Position numbers and translations under genes: made by a program. Shown here piece after piece: positions 8,427-13,108 of a stretch of DNA of 13,108 nucleotides. A model generated the notes under the pieces. That model had not been told where the DNA came from and ran no database searches. It saw nothing but the letters and a program-made list of their open reading frames with translations. Location: contig JAQIWT010001009.1 in the NCBI GenBank assembly GCA_034696485.1, forward strand, positions 1 to 13,108. Direction: 5' to 3'. Source of the DNA: Isohypsibius dastychi. Lineage: Eukaryota > Tardigrada > Eutardigrada > Parachela > Isohypsibiidae. Within the stretch, counting starts at the first letter, position 1, and the number at the start of each line of letters is the position of its first letter.

Positions 8427-10425
8427 AATAATCGTCGTCGTCATCAGCCAGAAAAATTTGGTGGGCGTCCAGGGCATTCGACGTTTCAGTTGATGGCAAA
8501 CTGCTGGACTGCGCTTCTTCATCTGGAATCTTTTGTATAAGATTGGGCAAAAACTTGCAGAGTGCAGCTATGACACGGATTTCCAAATCGATAGTCTGAA
8601 GTTCAAGTATCATAACCGGTCCGTCAAGCTTCTTCCACTTTTTGAGTCTTCCAATCCATCTTTCCACTAAAATACGAACGCGAGCTATCTTGTACGTCAG
8701 TCTCAGTTCTGACTCTTAAAAGCCGGTGTCACCCTTTTTTGAGGGCGGAACGATCCACTGAACACCAAGATTTTTTGCATATTCTCCCAGCTGAAACCCG
8801 CGATCGGCCAGTACCACATCACCTTCTTTAAGTGTGGAAAATAAGTTGGACCGGTGAACGATGTCAATATCCGAAATGGCACCCTGATAGGCAGGCGAAA
8901 TAAAAGCGGCATTACCATCTGTCTCCACACCGACAAGAACTTTGATAGTGTATCCTGAAAAGCCCCCAGGTTGTTTTATATAGTAAAAATAAAAATTTTA
9001 AAGGTCACCTTTTTTGTAGTTGCTGTAGCACTTCCGCGCAGCGTCAGGATTTCTCGGAGTTTGGATTCTGATCTCGAAGCAGTCGACGATCAAATCAACC
9101 TTTGGGAACAGTGCAGCAATTTTGGGATTGACAGGTGGCGGAATTCCATTACGCTCAGGCCAAGTCGCAAAACAGTTCCGGAATGATTCATCGAGCACTC
9201 GCAACCAGGCGTTGTAGTAAGCAGATGCAGTTTGTCGCGAAATTCCGAAAACAGCTCCAATAATGTCGTCTGTCATTCCAGTTCGAAGCTTAAATAAGCA
9301 CAAGAAATACTGGTTGAAATAGTCCAAGCTCAACAATCTTCGGCGACCTTTGCGGCTTCGGTCAGGATACTTGTCCTCCGTGCGAGGAGTAATATCTATC
9401 GTGTCCAAGAGCTGTAAATTTCCCCTTTATACAAAGGACTCAAAAATCTCTTTCAGTTTTGCATATGAAGGGATGCCGGTGAGCTTGAGCACTGCTACGT
9501 CGCAATCAGCAAACTTTTCGACACGAAATTCCTGTTTCTGATTTCTGTCGACCTCAGCCTGGAGCTTGCTTTTCAGATCTTCAACAGAGTTTGTCAGGCA
9601 ATCCTAAAAATACCAAGAACATATTGTAGTTTTATTCAATGATAATAAAAAACATTGCTGGGTAAATAACTCTACCTCTTTCCCAGACATCAACTCAACT
9701 TTCCACTTCAGATGTCCGTTTTCTGCTAAAAGTTCACTGATTTCTTTGTCCTTGGCCTTCAATAACTGTTGCATCTCCTCAAGCTGCGAATACAGGATGC
9801 CGATTTCATCGGATGACAAATCTGTTTGGCATTCAATCTTTTTCGACTTCGGTTCCTTCTGCTTGAGGACTGGACTTTCTCTGGGCAACGGGAGTCTTCG
9901 TGGAGTTTTGGTCGCGCTGGAAGGTTTCTGAAGAGCTGAAAAGCAGCCAAACACTGATGGCACGGATTTTTGCTTCAGCTTTTTCCCTTCGAAATCGCCA
10001 GGCAAAAAGTGTTCCCGGCAGATTCGCGCGTTATTCGGGTTAAAATGCTCGTCCTTCCTCTTACATAACTGGATCCATCTTGTGCGTAAAACTTTCTCCT
10101 TCGGAAAGCAGTGGAAAGAGATGCCAGGATCAATGCCTGGTTTGTTGCTGTAGTTCGTGCATGTTGCAATAGCGCAAATGCTCCCTGATCCAGGCTTCCG
10201 TTTCAACTTCTAAAACAAGGATAACGGATCGAAAACGTTTTTTGCTAAAACTGGAATATTTTTTGTTCAAGAAGTGCAGCTTACAGGGAGAGTTTGTACT
10301 CTTTTAGACGAAGATGGCTGATCTGTAAAATCCTCCTCCGCTGACAACGTCAAGTCTCCCGCTGCCATATCTTCGTCAGCAGACAACGTCAAATCACCTT
10401 CCGCAATCTGTTCCTCAATTTCCAT
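8386..10425 (-). pseudogene. THAP and DDE_4 transposase of element F, with two in-frame TAA codons
   Basis: Exons on the minus strand are 10425-10285, 10209-9676, 9603-9411 (or split by a 21-nt intron at 9432-9412) continuing to 9009, then 8954-8386; all phases agree, giving about 612 codons. Exon 1 is acidic with a doubled GDLTLSA motif. Exon 2 starts with a THAP finger (CAIATC ... ICREHF, ending SVPSVF), which binds TIR DNA in related elements, then a leucine-rich coiled coil (LYSQLEEMQQLLKAKDKEI). Next come an HTH region (DDIIGAVFGISRQTASAYY) and the DDE_4 catalytic core: VDLIVDCFE (first Asp), YTIKVLVGV, AISD, VVLADRGF (second Asp), VERWIGRLK (Glu). The frame is broken by TAA at 9427-9429 and TAA at 8716-8718. 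The first could lie in a 21-nt intron, which is implausibly short. The second has no such excuse and removes the catalytic Glu. Probably inactive. Confidence 0.87.
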
Positions 10426-10504
10426 CTTTTGGAGTAGTTTTAAGGTGCAGAACAAGGGAATGAAATGAATAAAATGACAGTCTTTGCTGCTGTGTGACCG
10501 TAGA

Positions 10505-10569
10505 GACGCAGCGCAAATCAAACCACAACAATCAATCAAACCACAACAAACCGTACATCAGAGAGGTCT
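10505..10569 (-). repeat. Right TIR of element F
   Basis: Reverse complement of 6503-6567 with three differences, all transitions. The tandem AATCAAACCACAACAA pair is preserved. Confidence 0.92.
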
Positions 10570-10571
10570 AT

Positions 10572-11401
10572 TGCGCATACAGTTTGTGTATGCCACTGTG
10601 ACTGGTGATTGGCGCGTCCTGAAATCCCGAAATTGTGCACCAACCACCACTGTCCTTAAATCATAACTGCGAAAAATGCACCAAACACCAACGTCTGTGC
10701 ACACAAACGCCAGCCGTCCGCAAAACCCTAGTGTACAATCACCAAATGTAAACCACTCCTAATATTTTTTACCCACTCATTTTTCCAGCGGAGAAAATGC
10801 ACAAGAGTTGTTCCTTCTCCTCAGATCTCACAGTTCCTACAGTCAGTAAAATGTTTTCATGTACCTTAACACATTTTCGTCGGAAATAGACCTGTGGAAG
10901 CTCACTTGAGCTGCAGATGACTCAGATTCTGATGACAAAGATTTCTTCACAGTTCTTCCAATGAACTTTTTAAATCATGATCTGACCCTGCCCATATCAT
11001 CTCAGTAAAAGAAGGCAAGACGAACGTACATTTCTTCGTCAAACGCTGGGAGATTTCGACAGGTAAGAGCTTTTTTTGAGGTTTTATTCACCAGATCGTA
11101 AAATGTCTCATTCTCCAGCATAGCGTGAGAATGATTTTATTGGAGACACGATTTTTCACTCCATGTTGAAAATTATCCCGGACAATTTGCCAAGCTCATG
11201 GAATTTTTGCGTTCGAAGCTGGAGAGGCAGGCTGAAGTTGGACGAATCGGACTTCCGGCGGAACTAAAAGTCTTTTAATTGCTGCGTTTGTCGTGCTATG
11301 CTGTGGTGAATTATTTCGCGGAATGCAAACTTTTTTTCCAGAAGATGAGCTTGTATCTATAATGCTCAGCAATTCAGTCTGGTGACATATTTCTGGTTTA
11401 T
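10572..11401. other. Element B interior, no certain gene
   Basis: Original B sequence to the right of element F. Nothing repeated or RNA-like is recognised. A plus-strand stretch ending in a donor at about 11061 (TCGACAG|GTAAGAG) reads HIISVKEGKTNVHFFVKRWE without a stop but cannot be linked to another exon. A minus-strand open stretch at 11196-11395 (SSSSGKKVCIPRNNSPQHST) may be the frame-shifted continuation of the protein at 11402-11788. Confidence 0.4.
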
Positions 11402-11788
11402 TCACGCAGCAAAAAATGAATCCCATTTTGTTTGGCTATTGGTAGAACGGCATCTTTTCTCAGACTGTTCACCATCCTGCTCATTGCTCTCAAATTTAGC
11501 ATAAAAATCTGCCAGGAGTCCCCAGAAAAATGGAATAGTTAGCTGAGAAGGGAAAAATTGGGGAAATTTGAGAAAACCTGGCTGTTTTTCTGGATGAAGT
11601 GGCGCGAAATGTACTTGTCAGACTGGTGCACATTCAAAATTTCGGGACAAATACGCACCGCCATCAGCGTTCGCTTATAGCATTCTTCTGTGTACACCTT
11701 CGATGGGGTACGCTTTTGCGTATCCGCGACTGCTCTCGTGTCAAAACGTGTCCTTTTATTTTCGCAATACACAGTGGTCCACCAACTG
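11402..11788 (-). CDS. Possible element B protein, unrecognised (fragment or decayed)
   Basis: Two open segments, from about 11788 to 11578 and from 11542 to 11402 (stop TGA), join in frame across a 35-nt GT-AG interval (CAG|GTTTTC ... CTTCTCAG|CTA). They give a plausible mixed-composition peptide: KVYTEECYKRTLMAVRICPE in the first part, PFFWGLLADFYAKFESNEQ in the second, and a C-terminus KWDSFFAA. No start codon is obvious in the upstream segment; a competing frame starts MVYASTVGGPLCIAKI near 11805. I do not recognise a family and see no DDE-type motif. It lies just inside the right arm of B, so it may be the only coding remnant of that element. A 35-nt intron is shorter than any host intron here. 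Confidence 0.3.
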
Positions 11789-11835
11789 TGCTTGCGTACA
11801 CCATGGTGTCATTTCAGTCCTCACTCTAACTCTTT

Positions 11836-12029
11836 CACCCACCCGCACCCACCCATACCCATTCACCCACCCATGCCCACCCATACACACCCACGCCCAC
11901 CCACCGCCCACTGTTGCCCGAAGTATTATTCTTTGGGGCACCCACGTATGTACACCCACCCATGGCTTCCCACACCCACCCACGCCCACTCACCCACGGC
12001 CCACCCACGCCCACCGATTACGACGTGCC
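11836..12029 (-). repeat. Right arm of element B: CCACCC-rich array
   Basis: Reverse-complement counterpart of 3641-3822. On the plus strand it reads as CACCCACCC-type repeats with an AT-rich spacer (AAGTATTATTCTTTGGGGC, about 11920-11938), and ends ACCGATTACGACGTGCC. Repeat unit number and order differ from the left arm, as expected for a minisatellite that has changed copy number since insertion. Confidence 0.85.
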
Positions 12030-12105
12030 GGCTGCGGTGCAGCTTCGATGTCGTTAGTTTGCGTTTGTCTTGCTCTCCTGTCCAGAAAGAAGTGTTTTTG
12101 GCCGC

Positions 12106-12390
12106 GTGACAGCAATATGTGGATAAATACCATTCTGGTGCCGACACTTTGGCACTTTGAGAAAGAAATCGGAATGACTTCAAGAACTTTTCAAAATAAC
12201 GTGAAAAGTTTTTTGTGCACCAGCTGGCACAGCAACTGTAGATTACTCTAGGAAACAGTAGATTAAGCACAATCGATGACAATTTCGAGAAGCAGCTGTT
12301 CTGTGACTTCAACAAGTCTTTGCTTGAGAGGATTCGTGAATTTTATCTGTATGTTGAACAGGAAGAAAATAGACATGCCTTTTTATTGGA
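12106..12390 (+). pseudogene. Degenerate hAT transposase fragment
   Basis: In the plus direction one frame gives WINTILVPTLWHFEKEIG, and after a stop or frame change near 12245 another gives NFEKQLFCDFNKSLLERIRE followed by FYLYVEQEENRHAFLL. The second stretch has the spacing of the segment just before the LDPRFK block in many hAT (ZBED-type) transposases. The block itself and the C-terminal dimerisation region are missing, because the frame runs straight into the right terminal array. Across the element B insertion site a frame also runs from the left part of hAT-A (about 3573-3640) into 12039 onwards, with a faint resemblance to the hAT segment around a Cys-x-x-His motif. This assignment rests on remembered pattern only. 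Confidence 0.45.
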
Positions 12391-12397
12391 ATTCAAT

Positions 12398-12509
12398 TTA
12401 ACGGGTTAACGGGACGGTTAACGTGCTCGATGGGTTTAACGGAGAGGGACTTCTTAAGTTCCAACGGAACGGGAGCGGTTGACCGAAAATGAAAAACGGG
12501 GCAGGTCTG
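12398..12509. repeat. Right subterminal AACGG array of hAT-A
   Basis: About six AACGG motifs occur in the last 112 bp of hAT-A, for example TTAACGGGTTAACGGGACGG and CAACGGAACGGG. The array is less dense and less regular than at the left end, and nearly all motifs share one orientation. Asymmetric ends are common in hAT elements. Confidence 0.65.
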
Positions 12510-12517
12510 GTATATAT
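12510..12517. repeat. Right 8-bp target-site duplication of hAT-A (GTATATAT)
   Basis: Exact copy of 3338-3345, immediately after the right terminus of hAT-A. Joining the flanks through a single copy restores a 68-nt host intron. Confidence 0.9.
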
Positions 12518-12554
12518 CTATATTACTTCAAATGAAAGGCATCACTGAGCTCAC

Positions 12555-12996
12555 CTCAACTTCTCTTCCAGCATATGTTGTTTTTTGTATTTCACCAAGT
12601 TTGAATTTGAGCTCGATATTCGGAATGGGATCTCCATATGAAAGGTTAATGAATATTTTAGCAGCTTCTTCTCCGATGGTAGACAACTCTGTTTTTTCGA
12701 GTGAGGAATGTGGCTCCGGGTACTCTGCATCGGGTTTTATCAGCTCACTTTCAAAAGAAAAATCGATGACTCACCGAATATAGGTTCTTGATTTCTGGGA
12801 TCACCTATACTGTTGTACGATGTTGATTCCAATTGATACGTTCCAAATATACTTCTTTGGATACGATCTGTTGGAATGGGACCCATATGGCATATCAGAG
12901 CACCTAGAACCGTGCATCAGTCAACATATCACTTTTGCCTACTTAAGGGAGCGGGTTTTTACCAATGCACGTAAACGAGAGGATAGGTCCAATCAT
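12555..12996 (-). CDS. First three exons of the same host gene, with signal peptide
   Basis: Exon 1 (12996-12963) starts at ATG and gives MIGPILSFTCI. Exon 2 (12903-12775) continues GALICHMG, so the N-terminus has the short hydrophobic core of a secretory signal peptide that crosses the first intron. Exon 3 (12724-12555) ends in phase 0 at a strong donor (GAG|GTGAGC), and exon 4 at 3314 begins in phase 0. Introns here are 59 and 50 nt. The exon 3 acceptor was chosen as GATGCAG|AG because an earlier AG would shift the frame into a stop. The frame is open upstream of this ATG as far as an AG near 13040, so an upstream 5' UTR exon boundary is possible. The function is unknown. The transposon nest begins 37 nt past the exon 3 donor. 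Confidence 0.6.
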
Positions 12997-13108
12997 TTTT
13001 TGACGATAAAGAAGGAATCTTGCTGTTATTCGCAACTAGAACAAACTCGAGCAAAAAAAGTGTGCGAACCTGAGTTCTACAACGTGTTGTGTTTCATTTT
13101 CTTATCCG

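Larger units (their letters stand above)
6503..10569. mobile_element. Element F: full-length ISL2EU-like (PIF-Harbinger related) DNA transposon
   Basis: A 65-bp TIR with three mismatches lies at 6503-6567 and 10505-10569. The termini read AGACCTCTCTG and are flanked by a 2-bp duplication AT; because of the palindromic join a TA duplication one base further in is equally possible. The element is 4067 bp. It encodes exactly the two proteins known for the ISL2EU group: a THAP plus DDE_4 transposase and a YqaJ-type nuclease, here fused to a SWIM finger. The genes point toward each other. Element F inserted in element B, 24 bp from the TSD of element E. Confidence 0.9.
3641..12029. mobile_element. 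Element B: foldback-like transposon with GGGTGG-rich inverted arms, nested in hAT-A
   Basis: The 9-bp sequence GGCTGCGGT lies just outside both ends (3632-3640 and 12030-12038). The element begins GGCACCTTGTAATCGG and, read from the other end, GGCACGTCGTAATCGG. About 180-195 bp of G-rich repeats follow inward at each end in inverted orientation. It is 8389 bp now, but about 2.26 kb after subtracting elements C, D, E and F with their TSDs. A 9-bp TSD with long repeat-built arms is reminiscent of Foldback and Mutator-like elements, but no transposase was identified, so the superfamily stays open. It may encode the small unrecognised minus-strand protein at 11402-11788. Confidence 0.75.
3346..12509 (+). 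mobile_element. hAT-A: outer hAT-family DNA transposon containing all the nested elements
   Basis: The left end reads TAGTCCTGCCCCGTT and the right end, reverse-complemented, CAGACCTGCCCCGTT (13 of 15 match). An exact 8-bp duplication GTATATAT flanks it. An 8-bp TSD of the form nTnnnnAn with a short TIR is diagnostic of hAT elements. It spans 9164 bp, but 8398 bp of this is a later insertion (element B plus its 9-bp TSD), so the original element was about 766 bp. It carries AACGG motif arrays at both ends and a decayed hAT-like transposase piece at 12106-12390. It is therefore a non-autonomous, internally deleted derivative. It sits in an intron of the minus-strand host gene. Confidence 0.88.

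Noticed and set aside
9746-9931. Plus-strand open frame opposite the THAP exon
   Set aside because: Shadow of the transposase gene, whose THAP motif and splice sites are clear on the minus strand.
8386-10425. Reassigned TAA codon (altered genetic code) to explain the two in-frame stops
   Set aside because: No other gene here uses TAA as sense, and two point mutations in one transposon copy are a simpler explanation.
11690-12251. Long plus-strand open frames (139 and 182 codons) rich in His/Pro/Thr
   Set aside because: Mostly the reverse-complement array of the right arm of B; only the part after 12106 is kept, as hAT transposase debris.

Overview
The window is eukaryotic nuclear DNA, most likely from an invertebrate animal. 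It has GT-AG introns, mostly 50-70 nt long, and a dense set of cut-and-paste DNA transposons including a THAP-domain ISL2EU-type element. The species cannot be determined from the sequence.

Layout: (1) Positions 1-616 hold a foldback MITE and the last two exons of an unrecognised plus-strand gene. (2) A minus-strand gene for a probable secreted protein starts at 12996. Its first three exons are at 12963-12996, 12775-12903 and 12555-12724. It resumes at 3314 and can be followed through about nine more exons to about 1226. The intron between exon 3 and exon 4 spans 3315-12554 because a 9.2 kb transposon nest sits in it. Removing the nest and one copy of its 8-bp target duplication leaves a 68-nt intron, normal for this gene.

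The nest can be taken apart by terminal inverted repeats (TIRs) and target-site duplications (TSDs). hAT-A (3346-12509, TSD GTATATAT) is the outer shell and was about 0.77 kb before it was invaded; it carries AACGG subterminal arrays and a decayed hAT transposase fragment. Inside it is element B (3641-12029, TSD GGCTGCGGT, 9 bp), an unclassified foldback-like element whose arms are GGGTGG-rich arrays. Element B in turn received four insertions: hAT-C (4064-4555, TSD CTCCACAG), hAT-D (4809-5366, TSD CTCCCTAC), foldback element E (5487-6472, TSD CACGCA) and a full-length ISL2EU-like element F (6503-10569, 2-bp TSD). This gives the order: host intron, then A, then B, then C, D, E and F.

Element F has two convergent genes. 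The plus-strand gene, which appears intact, is a two-exon SWIM zinc finger plus YqaJ-type nuclease protein of 544 aa. The minus-strand gene is a THAP plus DDE_4 transposase whose frame runs through five exons but carries two in-frame TAA codons. The two coding regions overlap tail to tail by 41 nt. F therefore probably keeps a usable accessory nuclease but a broken transposase. C, D and E have no visible coding capacity.
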